64,000 nt of DNA from Thiomicrospira aerophila AL3 (GTDB taxonomy: Bacteria > Pseudomonadota > Gammaproteobacteria > Thiomicrospirales > Thiomicrospiraceae). The notes under the pieces are model-generated. The model saw nothing but the letters and a program-made list of their open reading frames with translations. It was not told the DNA's origin and ran no database searches. Positions within the stretch are counted from its first letter, which is position 1. Each line of letters begins with the position of its first letter. Shown piece by piece: positions 41,203 to 51,582 of the stretch. Location: the NCBI RefSeq assembly GCF_000227665.2, contig NZ_CP007030.1, positions 310,001 through 374,000 of the forward strand. Reading direction: 5' to 3'. The translations under genes were made by a program, and so were the position numbers.

Positions 41203-42793
41203 AACCCAGGCCTGCTAGATTGGTTTTGATTTCGGCTTCGAGGCGGTCACTTTCTTTGAATTGTTTGCTAAGTTGGGCGGTGAGGCGTGTCATTTTGTCG
41301 CTAAAGGGTTCGCCGTCGTCTTCGACTTCGGCTGCGCCAACATAGCGTCCTGGTGTCAGCACATAGTCGTGTTTTTTAATATCGTCTAGTGATGCCGAAA
41401 ACACCAGGCCTGGTATATCTTGGTATTCTTCGCCATCGCTAAATTCGGTGCCACGCCAGCGGTGGTAGAGCATGGCGATTTGGTTTAGGTCATCACCAGT
41501 GAATTCAATTTGGGTGCGTGAAATACGACTTGAGGCGGCGTGACGTGCATCAATAAATAAGACTTGCCCGGTGCGGTCAATCGAGCCATTTGCACCTGCT
41601 TTTTTGTCTTTTGATAGGAACCATAAACACGCCGGAATTTGGGTGTTCGAGAAAAGTTGGCCAGGCAATGCAACCATACAGTCGACGGCATCGCCTTCGA
41701 TCATGTTTTTGCGAATCACCCCTTCGTTGGAGGTGTTGGAGGACATCGAGCCATTGGCGAGCACAATCCCGGCACGACCTTTGTTGGATAGGCGGTTCCA
41801 CATATGTTGCAGCCAGGCGTAGTTGGCATTGCCGGCGGGTGGAATCCCAAAACTCCAGCGCGGGTCGTCGGTGAGCTTGTCGCCATCCCAGTTTGAGATA
41901 TTAAATGGCGGATTGGCGAGGATATAGTCGGCACGCAGGGTTTTGTGTTGGTCATTGGTAAAGGTGGAGCCATAGGTCGAGCCTAAATCACCCTCTAAGC
42001 CATGCACGGCCAAGTTCATTAAGCATAGGCGGCGAGTTTGCGCCATCATTTCTTGACCATAGACGGCAAGGTCGCCGGTCTTTTTTAAGGTTTTCTGGTG
42101 TGATTCTTTGAACTTCATTGACTGCACAAACATCCCGCCCGAACCACAAGCCGGGTCGTAGATTTTGCCTTTAAAGGGTGCAAGGATTTCCACCAGCATA
42201 TTGACCACGGATTTGGGCGTGTAGAACTCGCCAGCACGTTGACCCTCGGACATGGCAAACTGCCCAAGAAAGTATTCGTACACTTCCCCAAACACATCTT
42301 TACTGCCGTGGTCTTCTGGATTGAATTTTAGGCGAGCCAGCGTATTCATGAGTTCGCCTAACTTACCAGGCTCTAGGGCTAATCGAGAAAACTCACGATA
42401 CAGCACGCCTTTTAAGCTGGGGTTTTCATCTTCAATCAGCTTCATGGCTTTATCGAGCATTTGCGGCAAGGCAGGGTCGGTAGCTTTTGCTAACAGGGTA
42501 TTAAATTGCGCTTCTTTAGGAATCCAGAATACGTTATCGGATTCGTAAAAAGTTTTATCCTCCACAAAGTAGTCGGCGCTTTCTTCACGAATCTCCAATT
42601 CTTCAATAAACAGGTCGGATTGCGGGTCGGCCAATCGGTGGCGAATCACGTCTTCTTGTGCGGCAAACAGGTCGGACACATATTTTAAAAACACCAGTCC
42701 AAGAACAGGGTATTTGTATTCTGCCGCTGATACCGAACCGCGCAATTGATTGGCAGCTGTCCAGAGGGTCTTTTTCATGTCTTCGTAGGTCAT
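41192..42793 (-). CDS. hsdM: Type I restriction-modification methyltransferase subunit
   Basis: N6-adenine methyltransferase that, with HsdS, marks host DNA. The N-terminal helical domain is followed by the SAM motif YDPACGSGGMF (about 212-222) and the catalytic NPPF (294-297). The 533 residues fit the family. AGGATAATTGC before the ATG is the ribosome site. It is the first gene of the minus-strand island, so the promoter probably lies in the 100 bases before yggS; a TTGACT is visible there but no clear -10. Confidence 0.95.
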   Translation of the reverse strand: MTYEDMKKTLWTAANQLRGSVSAAEYKYPVLGLVFLKYVSDLFAAQEDVIRHRLADPQSDLFIEELEIREESADYFVEDKTFYESDNVFWIPKEAQFNTLLAKATDPALPQMLDKAMKLIEDENPSLKGVLYREFSRLALEPGKLGELMNTLARLKFNPEDHGSKDVFGEVYEYFLGQFAMSEGQRAGEFYTPKSVVNMLVEILAPFKGKIYDPACGSGGMFVQSMKFKESHQKTLKKTGDLAVYGQEMMAQTRRLCLMNLAVHGLEGDLGSTYGSTFTNDQHKTLRADYILANPPFNISNWDGDKLTDDPRWSFGIPPAGNANYAWLQHMWNRLSNKGRAGIVLANGSMSSNTSNEGVIRKNMIEGDAVDCMVALPGQLFSNTQIPACLWFLSKDKKAGANGSIDRTGQVLFIDARHAASSRISRTQIEFTGDDLNQIAMLYHRWRGTEFSDGEEYQDIPGLVFSASLDDIKKHDYVLTPGRYVGAAEVEDDGEPFSDKMTRLTAQLSKQFKESDRLEAEIKTNLAGLGYAL

Positions 42794-42894
42794 GCAATTA
42801 TCCTAGTGATGGTTTTTTCTTTGATCGGACTATTGTAAGTCAAATTGGGTGATGGGGTTAAACTTACCCGTACCCACCCCTTTTGGGGAGGGTG

Positions 42895-43590
42895 TTATGA
42901 CTTAACGCGTGCGCCAAACAAGTCGGTGCCAATGCGTATTTGGGTGGCGCCTTCTAGAATTGCGGCCTCTAAATCGTTCGACATGCCCATTGAAAGGGTA
43001 TCAATGGGGTGTTGCGGCAGGGTCGTTTGCAGTTGTTCAAATAGCACGCGCATCTGTGCAAAGGCTTGGCGTTGCGCGGCCATGTCATCGGTCGCAGCGG
43101 GAATCGCCATTAAACCGCGAATGACCAGGCCTGGTAATAGCGCCATCTCTTGTGCTGCGGCGATCAGCTCTGCCGGTAAAAACCCAGACTTGCTTTCCTC
43201 TTGGCTAATATTAACCTGAAGCAGAATATTGAGCGGCGCGCGGTCAGTTGGGCGTTGTGCGCTTAGGCGTTGGGCAATTTTAAGACGATCGACACTTTCT
43301 ACCCAGTCAAAATGCTCGGCAATCGGTTTGGTTTTGTTGGATTGAATCGGTCCAATAAAATGCCAGGTCGCATCTGGGTGGACGGCTATTTTTGGCAAAG
43401 CATCTTGCAGATAGTTTTCGCCAAAGGCGCGTTGGCCGAGGGCGATAAATGCGGCGACGGCAGCGGCCGGTTGCGTTTTGCTAACCGCCAAGAGGCTCAC
43501 GTCATTGGGGTCGCGGTTGGCTTGTAAGCAGGCCTGGTTAATTCGGTGTTTTACTTGTGCGAAGTTGTGGGCGTAGTCCTGCGGTGTCAT
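42895..43590 (-). CDS. yggS: YggS family pyridoxal phosphate homeostasis protein
   Basis: Binds PLP on a single alanine-racemase-like barrel and balances B6 and amino-acid pools; it has no known enzymatic activity. LLAVSKTQPAAAVAAFIALG carries the PLP lysine, with FGENYLQDALPKI, WHFIGPIQSNK and LSMGMSNDLEAAI as further signatures. The length of 231 residues is normal. It ends 101 bases upstream of the hsdM start on the same strand. Confidence 0.95.
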   Translation of the reverse strand: MTPQDYAHNFAQVKHRINQACLQANRDPNDVSLLAVSKTQPAAAVAAFIALGQRAFGENYLQDALPKIAVHPDATWHFIGPIQSNKTKPIAEHFDWVESVDRLKIAQRLSAQRPTDRAPLNILLQVNISQEESKSGFLPAELIAAAQEMALLPGLVIRGLMAIPAATDDMAAQRQAFAQMRVLFEQLQTTLPQHPIDTLSMGMSNDLEAAILEGATQIRIGTDLFGARVKS

Positions 43591-43717
43591 GCTGAGTCCT
43601 TTTCATTGATTGGGTTGATTCTAGCCTATTAATTATTTTATTTGGCTATTTGGCGCTGCACTTGTTAAGCTTAAATTATGCATTAAATATGTTTAAACAA
43701 GATGGTAAGGAGTGTGT

Positions 43718-44512
43718 GTGAAGCAAGTTAAATCCAGCGAAAGTAATTATCCTTATGATGATAAGTTAGGGCGTGATGAATATGAAGCCATGAAGCGCGA
43801 TTTGCAAATTGAGTTACTCAAAATGCAAAAGTGGGCCAAGGATACTGATCAGCGTATTGTGATGTTGTTTGAAGGGCGTGATGCGGCCGGTAAAGGTGGC
43901 ACTATTAAACGGGTGATGGAACATTTAAATCCGCGTGGCGCGAGAGTGGTGGCCTTAGACAAGCCTAATGAGCGTGAAAAAGGCCAGTGGTATTTTCAGC
44001 GTTATTTAGAGCATATGCCGACTCAAGGTGAGATGGTGCTGTTTGACCGATCTTGGTATAACCGGGCAGGTGTTGAGCGTGTCATGGGCTTTTGTACACC
44101 GCAGCAATACACGCAGTTTATGCATCAAGTGCCAGAGGTTGAACGGATGTTGGTCGCTGATGGCGTGACCTTGATGAAGTTTTGGTTTTCGGTTGGGCGT
44201 AAGGAACAGCTGCGCCGCTTTACCGGACGTAAAAATGATCCATTGAAGCAGTGGAAACTCTCGCCCATGGACTTAGCGTCCTTAGACCGTTGGGATGATT
44301 ACACGAAAGCCAAAGAAGATATGTTCTTTTACACCAATACCAATGAATGTCCTTGGACAGTAATCAAGTCGAATGATAAGAAACGGGCGCGTTTGGCCTG
44401 TATGCGATTTATCTTAAATAGCCTGCCCTATGAAGGCAAAGATGAATCGATTGTCGGCTTGCCGGACCCTCTCATCTTATCGAGTGGCGATGATATTTTC
44501 CAAGACGATTAA
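43718..44512 (+). CDS. ppk2: Polyphosphate kinase 2
   Basis: Uses polyphosphate to phosphorylate nucleoside diphosphates or monophosphates, or the reverse. LFEGRDAAGKGGTIKR is the P-loop, FDRSWYNRAGVERVMGF the second conserved block, and KFWFSVGRKEQLRRF and LASLDRWDDYTKAKE the lid region. The single-domain length of about 265 residues is typical of class I. GTG at 43718 with GGAG six bases upstream is preferred over GTG at 43712. A 76-residue gene follows after 22 bases. ppk1 and ppx are at 16-20 kb. Confidence 0.95.
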   Translation: MKQVKSSESNYPYDDKLGRDEYEAMKRDLQIELLKMQKWAKDTDQRIVMLFEGRDAAGKGGTIKRVMEHLNPRGARVVALDKPNEREKGQWYFQRYLEHMPTQGEMVLFDRSWYNRAGVERVMGFCTPQQYTQFMHQVPEVERMLVADGVTLMKFWFSVGRKEQLRRFTGRKNDPLKQWKLSPMDLASLDRWDDYTKAKEDMFFYTNTNECPWTVIKSNDKKRARLACMRFILNSLPYEGKDESIVGLPDPLILSSGDDIFQDD

Positions 44513-44534
44513 ATAAACACTAAAAGGATAGACT

Positions 44535-44765
44535 ATGACTCTCCCTATGAAAGGCCACGCGAAAGAGGTGGTCGAGCGTTTTAAAATTATGTTGGATGCA
44601 CCGCAACTTGAAGCGATTAGTGATGAGCATTTTGCCGAGCTAGAGTTGTTGATTGATGCCGCCATGGAGGTGGTGCATTCCGATGCTTATCATGAATTTG
44701 CTAAAGAGTTAGAAGCGATAGCTAAAAAAATGCGCAAAAGATCGGGTCGCACAGAAAGACTCTAA
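44535..44765 (+). CDS. Small helical protein of unknown function
   Basis: A 76-residue, mostly helical, charged protein with a basic C-terminus (KKMRKRSGRTERL). No family is recognised. AAAGGATAG lies before the ATG and it is 22 bases downstream of ppk2, which suggests co-expression. A role linked to polyphosphate is only inference. Confidence 0.6.
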   Translation: MTLPMKGHAKEVVERFKIMLDAPQLEAISDEHFAELELLIDAAMEVVHSDAYHEFAKELEAIAKKMRKRSGRTERL

Positions 44766-44908
44766 ACTATTATTTGATTTTTTTGAACAAATTTGTTTTT
44801 TATTTTGTATAGATCCTGTATAGTCATAAGTAAAGCTACTCTAGTCATTTTGGTTTTTTGAGTGTTTTTGTAGCAAGTGTTTATTTCATGCTTTATCAGG
44901 AGTCTGCC

Positions 44909-47452
44909 ATGTTTAAAACAATCAAAGCTAAGCTGCTTGGTAGCTTTACGTTAATCACCTTGATGGTGATTGGATTAGCTGTGTACAGTATCGTCAAGGT
45001 GCAGGAATCGGCCGGTGGTTTTGCGGATTATCGGACCTTAGCCATTAATGCGGTGGCTGCGACCGATGTTGATTCCAGCATGTTTGCCACCCGCATGAAT
45101 TTTATGCGTTATTTAAGAAGTTCTAGCCAAACAAACGCGGAAGGTTTTATTGAGCGTTATAACGAACTGGTGACCGAAACCGAGCGTTTGACAGCCCGTG
45201 TCACCGGCTCTGAGCGCGAGCGTCAAGCTCAAGAGGTGATGGCAGGGTTGATTGAGTTTCGAGCTAATTTTGATCGCATTCAATTACTCATGGCTGAACG
45301 CGATACATTGGTACACGCCCTTACCTTTGAAACCGGTCCGCAAATCGAACAAAACATTACTGATATGTTGCGTAGTGCTGAAAACCTTGAAGTGGTACGG
45401 GATTTAGGCTTGTTGAATCGTAATTTGCTCTTAGCTCGTATTGCCGGACAGCGCTTTATTCGCGAAGGCACGCCCGACGTCATGGAGATCGCCTATCAGG
45501 AGTTTGAGCGCTCCGAACAGCGTCTTGCCAATCTGCGCACGAGTATGCAAAGTGCCGAGCGCATCGCACAAATGCGCGATACCGAACAATTGATTGATGT
45601 TTATGTTCAGCAAATGCGTGATTTACAACGTGTTATAGATCTAACCAATTCAAATATCAGCGAAATGGATAGTATTGGTCGCGATGTTGAAGGTCGCTTG
45701 CAAGAGGTGGTATCACGTATCCAAGCAGAACAAAACCAAGTCGGGCCGATGGTGCAGGCGCTCAATGAAGACATCGTACGCATGATGATGATTATCAGCT
45801 TGTTGGTAGTGGTTTTATCGATTGCGGTCGCGATCTTTATTCCACGGTTAATTGCCCGCGGTTTATCGGCAATTCAAGGCACTCTGGCGCAAATTAGCCA
45901 AACCGGCAATTTCAGCATCCGGGCCGATGACAAACGCCAAGATGAAATCGGCGACATGGGTAAAGCGGTCAATTTCTTGTTGTCGAATATGCAAGATGCG
46001 ATTAGTGAAGCCAATAAGGTCGTCAAGGCGCTGGCCGAAGGGCGATTTGATCAGCGTATCACCCGCGAGTTGGTGGGTGACCTTAATAAACTCAAGGACG
46101 GCATCAATACCAGTGCCGATAATATTGCCGATGTGATGTCTCAGCTACAAGAAACCATGAACTATCTTCGCGATGGTCAGTTTAGTGTCAATATCGATAC
46201 CCAAGCGCAGGGTGAATATAAGGCGATGATTGATGCGGCTTCGTTTGCAATGTCTACCATGAATGGTGTCATTAGCGAAATTAACACGGTGATGTCTAAT
46301 GTTTCAGATGGACAATTCTCCGAAAGGGTAAAAATTGCAGCCGCTGGCGATATGAATAAGCTGAAAGATTCAATAAATGCTACGGTTGCAGTACTTGAGG
46401 ATGTTATCGGCGACATCACCCGTGTCATGGACGCACAAAGCCAAGGTGATCTCACCCAAGCCATCACTACCGACTGCCAAGGCCAGTTAGAGAAGCTCAA
46501 AACCGCCATTAATAGCAATTCTGACAAGCTCTCTAATGTGATTGCAAGCGCATTGCATGCTGCACAGGTCGTAGATGGCGCTTCCGCTGAGGTTTCGAAA
46601 GGGTCGCAGGATCTAAGTCAGCGTGTGCAAGAACAAGCAGCGGCATTAGAGGAAACCTCTGCCACTATGGAGCAGATGAATACAGCCGTACAGAACAATC
46701 GCGAAGCTGCTGCAGCGACCACCAAGGTTGCAAAAGCAGTTCAGCAAAAATCGACCGATGGTGTGGCCGTCATGAATAAGACCATCGCGTCAATGCATGA
46801 GATTGAGCAGGCGAGCAATAAGATTGGCGAGATTGTGACCTTGATTGATGGTATCGCTTTCCAAACCAATTTACTTGCCCTTAATGCGGCAGTCGAGGCG
46901 GCACGTGCCGGTGATCATGGGCGTGGTTTTGCCGTGGTAGCGGGTGAAGTTAGAGCCTTGGCACAGAAGTCAGCCGCTGCCGCAAAAGATATTACGGGTC
47001 TGATTCAAAATAGTGCCAATAAAGTAAAAGAGGGTAATGAATTGGCCAAGCAATCTAGCGAGGTACTTGCTGAAATTAACTTGGCGGTTGATGAGGTGAC
47101 TGCGATGATTGAAGGTATTGCGAGTTCTTCAGAACAGCAGGCAGCCGGCATTTTACAAGTGCATGAAGCGATTACTCAAATTGATACGGTGACCCAGCAA
47201 AACGCGGCCTTGGTTGAAGAGACGAGCGCTGCATCAGAAAGCATGCAGGAGCAAGCGCGTGGCCTTATGGAGGAAATGGCGTTCTTCAAAACAGAAGAAA
47301 TGTCGCACCATGACCAAGCCAAGTTGCTTAAGCAGCCAAAAATTGTTCCGCTCAAGCCTAAATCTAATGCTAAATTACCTCCAAAGCTGGATAACAGCTC
47401 GAAGCGAGTATTAGTAGCGAATGGTCAGGCAGAGGAATGGGCAGAGTTTTAG
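44909..47452 (+). CDS. Methyl-accepting chemotaxis protein with multiple HAMP-like units
   Basis: Membrane chemoreceptor of about 847 residues. TM1 is near residues 10-30, then a helical periplasmic domain of roughly 250 residues, and TM2 ([20 protein letters not shown]). After it come several HAMP-like units (one ending [11 protein letters not shown]; further ones with [22 protein letters not shown] and [11 protein letters not shown]). The signalling tip has [22 protein letters not shown]. The last residues, EWAEF, resemble the NWETF tether for CheR/CheB. ATG at 44909 has AGGAG upstream. The ligand is unknown. Confidence 0.93.
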   Translation: MFKTIKAKLLGSFTLITLMVIGLAVYSIVKVQESAGGFADYRTLAINAVAATDVDSSMFATRMNFMRYLRSSSQTNAEGFIERYNELVTETERLTARVTGSERERQAQEVMAGLIEFRANFDRIQLLMAERDTLVHALTFETGPQIEQNITDMLRSAENLEVVRDLGLLNRNLLLARIAGQRFIREGTPDVMEIAYQEFERSEQRLANLRTSMQSAERIAQMRDTEQLIDVYVQQMRDLQRVIDLTNSNISEMDSIGRDVEGRLQEVVSRIQAEQNQVGPMVQALNEDIVRMMMIISLLVVVLSIAVAIFIPRLIARGLSAIQGTLAQISQTGNFSIRADDKRQDEIGDMGKAVNFLLSNMQDAISEANKVVKALAEGRFDQRITRELVGDLNKLKDGINTSADNIADVMSQLQETMNYLRDGQFSVNIDTQAQGEYKAMIDAASFAMSTMNGVISEINTVMSNVSDGQFSERVKIAAAGDMNKLKDSINATVAVLEDVIGDITRVMDAQSQGDLTQAITTDCQGQLEKLKTAINSNSDKLSNVIASALHAAQVVDGASAEVSKGSQDLSQRVQEQAAALEETSATMEQMNTAVQNNREAAAATTKVAKAVQQKSTDGVAVMNKTIASMHEIEQASNKIGEIVTLIDGIAFQTNLLALNAAVEAARAGDHGRGFAVVAGEVRALAQKSAAAAKDITGLIQNSANKVKEGNELAKQSSEVLAEINLAVDEVTAMIEGIASSSEQQAAGILQVHEAITQIDTVTQQNAALVEETSAASESMQEQARGLMEEMAFFKTEEMSHHDQAKLLKQPKIVPLKPKSNAKLPPKLDNSSKRVLVANGQAEEWAEF

Positions 47453-47485
47453 CTGTCCGCTGTAAAAATGGTTGCATAATTGATT

Positions 47486-47510
47486 AGCCCGACTTGTGCG
47501 GGCTTTTTTA
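47486..47510 (+). terminator. Rho-independent terminator after the chemoreceptor gene
   Basis: AGCCCG (47486-47491) pairs with CGGGCT (47499-47504) across a seven-base loop, followed by six T. It overlaps the last codons of the convergent minus-strand gene. Confidence 0.88.
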
Positions 47511-48272
47511 TTGAGTGGCCTGGGCGGGCAGTCGGTGAGTCAAATAATGTCTAATAAATAGATGGTCAGTTTGGGCTAAGCAGGCCTGCTGATCAGTTTC
47601 TTTGAGTTGTCCTAATAGATACCAAGCCGGCTGGTTTTCGGGCGAGTGATTAGATAAATGATGAGGCAGGTGGTTGAGTAAGTCAGCCAGTAGGTCAGCC
47701 AATTCACCCTCATAACAGCCCGGAAGCCCATCTGGGTGCGCCACGCGATTGACCACGCCCCAATCCTCTAATATGGGTACGGCACCCAACGCTGACCCGG
47801 CTAAATCCAATATAAACCGCGCCGGTTTCAGTTGCACCGGTAGCAAGGGGTCATGTTTGAGTAGCGCAATCATCGGTGCTACCTCTAGGCCGGCTTGTTT
47901 AGCCTGTTGGCGTTCTTTTGCAGCAGCTAATACCCAAGCAAGGCTGCTGCGGTCCGCTAACCAAATTTGTGCTTGTTGTGGCCAGTATGTTACGCCATCG
48001 GGGCGAATGAAGTCTTGGTGGAGCGTGACTTGTCGCTGGTCACCGGCTTGCCACGAGTCTAACCAGGCCTGGTCACTGAGCCATTGGGTTTTAACTCGAC
48101 CATCCGCGGTAGCTTGGTTGTGCCAGGCTTTAGCGGTGATTTGGTTAAGTGGGTCTGAATGGTTAAAATGGCCGACGGTACCAAATTTAATCTCATGTGC
48201 CTGTTCTGTTTGCCACAACCAGGCCTGGTTGGGCTGGGCGCTACAACTCAATAGGGTAAGTAGGCTATTCAT
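47508..48272 (-). CDS. Uncharacterised protein downstream of pyrC'
   Basis: Not recognised. 254 residues, rich in Gln, Leu, Ala and Trp, without clear membrane segments. A short, weakly hydrophobic start MNSLLTLLSC could be a poor signal but is not convincing. It lies seven bases after pyrC' and so is probably the last gene of the pyrimidine operon. Three CAGGCCTG palindromes encode QAW or QAC tripeptides in it, so part of its composition reflects the repeat. Confidence 0.55.
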   Translation of the reverse strand: MNSLLTLLSCSAQPNQAWLWQTEQAHEIKFGTVGHFNHSDPLNQITAKAWHNQATADGRVKTQWLSDQAWLDSWQAGDQRQVTLHQDFIRPDGVTYWPQQAQIWLADRSSLAWVLAAAKERQQAKQAGLEVAPMIALLKHDPLLPVQLKPARFILDLAGSALGAVPILEDWGVVNRVAHPDGLPGCYEGELADLLADLLNHLPHHLSNHSPENQPAWYLLGQLKETDQQACLAQTDHLFIRHYLTHRLPAQATQ

Positions 48273-48279
48273 AGTGTCT

Positions 48280-49575
48280 TTATACGGCGCGGTTTTGATA
48301 CACCGTGCGACCCTGAAAGAGCGTGGTCACCACCGCTGATTCAAAACGCCAACCGGCAAAAGGCGAGTTTTTACCCGCTGAAATCAGTTGCGCGGGTTCA
48401 AATGCCCAAAAGGTTTCTGGATCGACCAGGCATAGATCGGCGCTGTAGCCACTGGTGATACGTCCAGCCATCACATTAATAATATTCGCTGGTTGCCAGG
48501 TGAGGGCACTGATCGCTCGCTCAAGGGGCAGCTGGCCGTTTTGCACCAGTTTAAGGGTGAGGGGCAAGAGCGTTTCTAGGGCGCTGATACCGGGTGTGCT
48601 TTCGCCAAAGGGTAAGAGTTTATGGTCCTTGTTAAGCGGGGTATGGTCACTGACAATGGCATCAATCGTGCCATCGGCGACCCCCGCGATAAGCGCCAGT
48701 TGATCGTCTTGACTACGCAGCGGCGGACTGACATGAAATAGGCTATTAAATTCTAATAAGTCCATTTCAGTTAGGTGCAGCTGATGGGCCGCCACATCGC
48801 AGGTGACCGGCAAGCCTTGCGCTTTGGCCTGGGCAATCATCTGCACGGATTCGGCGCAGGAGAGTTGCGAAAAATGGGCGCGCACGCCACTTTCAGCGAC
48901 CAAAATTAAATCACGTGCCAGTGCGATGGTTTCGGCTGAACGCGGAATCGGGTTAAGGCCAAGGCGGGTGCTGACCGCACCGGAATGAGCGACGCCGTGA
49001 TTTTTAAGCTGTTGATTCTCGCAGCGCAGCATCACCAGTAAATCTTGTGACGCCGCATAATCAAGGGCATTTTTGAGTACCAGTGGGTTTTGAATGGGTT
49101 GATTGGCTTGGCTGAGTGCCACGCATCCGCCCGCTTTTAGCGAATTCATGTTACTGAGTTGTTCGCCAGCGAGTCCTTTGGTTAGCGCACCCAGTGGCAA
49201 AACAAACGCCGTGGCGGCTTGGCGCGCCCGACGTTGAATAAGTTCGGTGACGGCTTGGGTGTCGGTGACCGGCTGGGTGTCAGGTGGGCAGCACAGGGTG
49301 GTAATGCCACCGGCGACCGCCGCTTTGGTTTCACTGGCAATATTACCGGCGAGATGTTTGCCGGGTTCGCCTAAGCGTGCTTGCAAATCCACCAGGCCTG
49401 GTAATACCCACAAGCCTTGCGCGTCCAGAATGTCAATTTCAGCGCGTGTTTCAAAGCCGGCGGGTACGGGGTCGCCGACGGCGACAATATGCCCGTGGCT
49501 GATATAGATATTGGTTATTTGATCGAGTTGTTGTGAAGGATCAATAACGCGGCCCTGCTTAATAATCATTTTCAT
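48280..49575 (-). CDS. pyrC': Dihydroorotase-like non-catalytic subunit of aspartate carbamoyltransferase
   Basis: Amidohydrolase-fold partner needed for assembly of the large class A carbamoyltransferase, as in Pseudomonas. The metal motif is lost: [10 protein letters not shown] has Gln65 and Arg67 where HxH should be. Other regions follow the dihydroorotase pattern ([24 protein letters not shown]). The length of 431 residues is normal. Its ATG overlaps the pyrB stop by four bases. The active dihydroorotase is at 32.5 kb. Confidence 0.93.
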   Translation of the reverse strand: MKMIIKQGRVIDPSQQLDQITNIYISHGHIVAVGDPVPAGFETRAEIDILDAQGLWVLPGLVDLQARLGEPGKHLAGNIASETKAAVAGGITTLCCPPDTQPVTDTQAVTELIQRRARQAATAFVLPLGALTKGLAGEQLSNMNSLKAGGCVALSQANQPIQNPLVLKNALDYAASQDLLVMLRCENQQLKNHGVAHSGAVSTRLGLNPIPRSAETIALARDLILVAESGVRAHFSQLSCAESVQMIAQAKAQGLPVTCDVAAHQLHLTEMDLLEFNSLFHVSPPLRSQDDQLALIAGVADGTIDAIVSDHTPLNKDHKLLPFGESTPGISALETLLPLTLKLVQNGQLPLERAISALTWQPANIINVMAGRITSGYSADLCLVDPETFWAFEPAQLISAGKNSPFAGWRFESAVVTTLFQGRTVYQNRAV

Positions 49576-50612
49576 GAGTGAGTCTCCGTGCTGGCTTGGG
49601 CATCGGCTTGTTGCGTTTGTTCTTGGTTAAATTGTTGCAGTTGCGCGGCATTGCTCATAATGATGGCCATGACGGCCATGCGCACGGCAATCCCGTAGGT
49701 AACTTGTTGCAGAATGACCGATTGCGGGCCATCAGCGACGGCTGAGTCAATTTCAACCCCGCGATTAATCGGGCCGGGATGCATGACAATCGCATCCGGT
49801 TTGGCATAGCTAAGACGTTCTTCAGTTAAGCCGTAGGTTTTAAAGTATTCATCGGCACTCGGTAGCAAGGCACTTTGCATCCGCTCGTTTTGCAGGCGCA
49901 GCATAATCACCACATCGACATCTTCTAAGCCTTGTTTCATATCATGATACACCTGCACGCCGAGGCTTTCTGGATAAGGTGGAATCAGGGTTTTTGGGCC
50001 AATAACACGAATTTCACGGGCTTCCAGCAAGCTTAGAGCTTGGATTTGAGAGCGCGCAACGCGTGAGTGCAAAATATCGCCCACAATAGCGACTTTGAGG
50101 TCAAAAATATCGCCTTTGAGTTTGCGGATCGTAAACATATCCAGCATCGCTTGAGTCGGGTGCGCGTGTTGTCCGTCGCCAGCATTGAGGACATGCACGT
50201 GCGGGGCAACGTGCTCAGCAAAAAAATGCGCGGCACCACTTTCGGCATGACGTACCACAAACATATCCGCTTGCATGGCTTCTAGGTTCCACAGGGTATC
50301 GAGTAGCGATTCGCCTTTTTTGGTCGCTGAGGCGCTGATGTTGAGGTTCATTACATCAGCCGACAGGCGTTTTTCGGCAATTTCAAAGGTGGTGCGGGTG
50401 CGGGTGCTCGGCTCAAAAAACAGGTTCATAATGGTTTTGCCGCGCAGCAGGGGCACTTTTTTGATTTCATTGGTTTGCGGATTGATGAAGGACTCCGCCA
50501 AATCGAGGATTTCTAACAGGTGAGTTTGTTTTAAACCCTCCAGCGTTAGAAAGTGTTTGAGTTTGCCTAGCTCGTTAAGTTGAATGTTGGGGGCATTTAG
50601 GCGTGGGCTCAT
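49572..50612 (-). CDS. pyrB: Aspartate carbamoyltransferase catalytic subunit
   Basis: Condenses carbamoyl phosphate and aspartate. [18 protein letters not shown] is the carbamoyl phosphate loop, and [15 protein letters not shown] and MLRLQNERM are aspartate-binding blocks. A C-terminal Gln-rich tail is unusual but unimportant. It overlaps pyrR upstream and pyrC' downstream by four bases each. No pyrI is present, as expected for the pyrB-pyrC' class. Confidence 0.96.
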   Translation of the reverse strand: MSPRLNAPNIQLNELGKLKHFLTLEGLKQTHLLEILDLAESFINPQTNEIKKVPLLRGKTIMNLFFEPSTRTRTTFEIAEKRLSADVMNLNISASATKKGESLLDTLWNLEAMQADMFVVRHAESGAAHFFAEHVAPHVHVLNAGDGQHAHPTQAMLDMFTIRKLKGDIFDLKVAIVGDILHSRVARSQIQALSLLEAREIRVIGPKTLIPPYPESLGVQVYHDMKQGLEDVDVVIMLRLQNERMQSALLPSADEYFKTYGLTEERLSYAKPDAIVMHPGPINRGVEIDSAVADGPQSVILQQVTYGIAVRMAVMAIIMSNAAQLQQFNQEQTQQADAQASTETHS

Positions 50613-51118
50613 AGGGTGTCCTCCAAAAGTTCAATGCGCAGGCTCAAGGGGCTAGGGCCTTGTAATTTAAAGCGGAGCGCATCTGCGGTGGCATAGGCAT
50701 AAAAATCGGGCTGGATAGGCAGTTCGCGTCCACCTTGGCGATCAATCAGGCAGGCTAATATAATCCGCGCAGGGCGACCATAGTCAAAAATTTCGTTCAT
50801 TGCGGCGCGAATGGTGCGTCCAGTGTGCACCACGTCATCCACCAAAATAATGGTTTGGTCTTGCACATCCCAAGGAATATTAGACGGTTGCACTTGGGCG
50901 CTAAGTCCGCTGGTGGCAAAGTCATCACGATAAAAGCTGCTGTCTAACACGCCAATCGCTTCATTAAGTTGCAGACGTTCGGCCAAGGCCAGCGCGATAT
51001 ATTCGCCGCCGGTGCGCAGCCCAATCATTTTGCTGTCGGCGCTAAAAAAGGGCGCTTGACGGATAGCATCAGCAAGTTGGTCTAGTAAGGAATCTAAATC
51101 AAGGTTGGGCATGATCAT
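50609..51118 (-). CDS. pyrR: PyrR regulator / uracil phosphoribosyltransferase
   Basis: PRPP-fold protein that in other bacteria controls pyr genes in response to UMP and may make UMP from uracil. [18 protein letters not shown] is the PRPP motif and [20 protein letters not shown] a family block. The ATG at 51118 follows GGAGA; 51112 is also possible. It overlaps ruvX by four bases. The pyrR-pyrB-pyrC' order is known from pseudomonads. No PyrR-binding RNA leader was recognised. Confidence 0.93.
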   Translation of the reverse strand: MIMPNLDLDSLLDQLADAIRQAPFFSADSKMIGLRTGGEYIALALAERLQLNEAIGVLDSSFYRDDFATSGLSAQVQPSNIPWDVQDQTIILVDDVVHTGRTIRAAMNEIFDYGRPARIILACLIDRQGGRELPIQPDFYAYATADALRFKLQGPSPLSLRIELLEDTL

Positions 51119-51582
51119 GCGGTCTCCAGCCAATTGGTCAGTAAAATTTGGGCAGCGTGTGCGTCAAGTAGCGGATTGTGGCGGGTGTGGTTTTTTTTGC
51201 CACCGGACTGGGCGCGCAGGCGCTGTTCGGCTTCAATAGAACTCAGTTGCTCTTCGATTAAAAACACCGGAAGGTTGTAGCGACCACCGAGGCGTTGGGC
51301 AAATTTGCGGGCATTTTGCGTAAAGGGCTGTTCTTCACCGTTTAAACGCAGCGGTAATCCCACCACCAGACCCACCGGTTGCCATTCTGTGATTAAGGCG
51401 CTGATGTCATCCCAGTTTACTTGGCCATCGCGATTCTTTAACACACATAAAGGAGTGGCCGTGTCGCTAATGGTTTGTCCTATCGCTACGCCAATGCGCG
51501 CCAGCCCATAATCAAAGCCGAGCAAACTCCCCGATAAATCGGCTTTAGTGCGGCCTTGTGCTAGGGCGTGTAGATTAAGCAT
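51115..51582 (-). CDS. ruvX: Putative pre-16S rRNA nuclease / RuvX (YqgF)
   Basis: RNase H-fold nuclease; family members trim 16S rRNA precursors or resemble Holliday junction resolvases. LLGFDYGLARIGVAIGQ has the first catalytic Asp, VVGLPLRLNGEEQPFTQNARKFAQRL the middle motif, and LLDAHAAQILLTNWL the last Asp region. The ATG at 51582 has GAGG seven bases upstream; a GTG at 51594 is less likely. It overlaps yqgE by eight bases and pyrR by four. Confidence 0.94.
   Translation of the reverse strand: MLNLHALAQGRTKADLSGSLLGFDYGLARIGVAIGQTISDTATPLCVLKNRDGQVNWDDISALITEWQPVGLVVGLPLRLNGEEQPFTQNARKFAQRLGGRYNLPVFLIEEQLSSIEAEQRLRAQSGGKKNHTRHNPLLDAHAAQILLTNWLETA

Noticed and set aside
40057-41874. Several long plus-strand frames opposite the AlbA_2 gene and hsdM
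   Set aside because: All are antisense to conserved genes and encode low-complexity sequence without homology patterns.
44786-44797. AACAAATTTGTT followed by T-rich sequence as a terminator of the ppk2 group
   Set aside because: The stem is short and made almost wholly of A-T pairs, so intrinsic termination is not supported.
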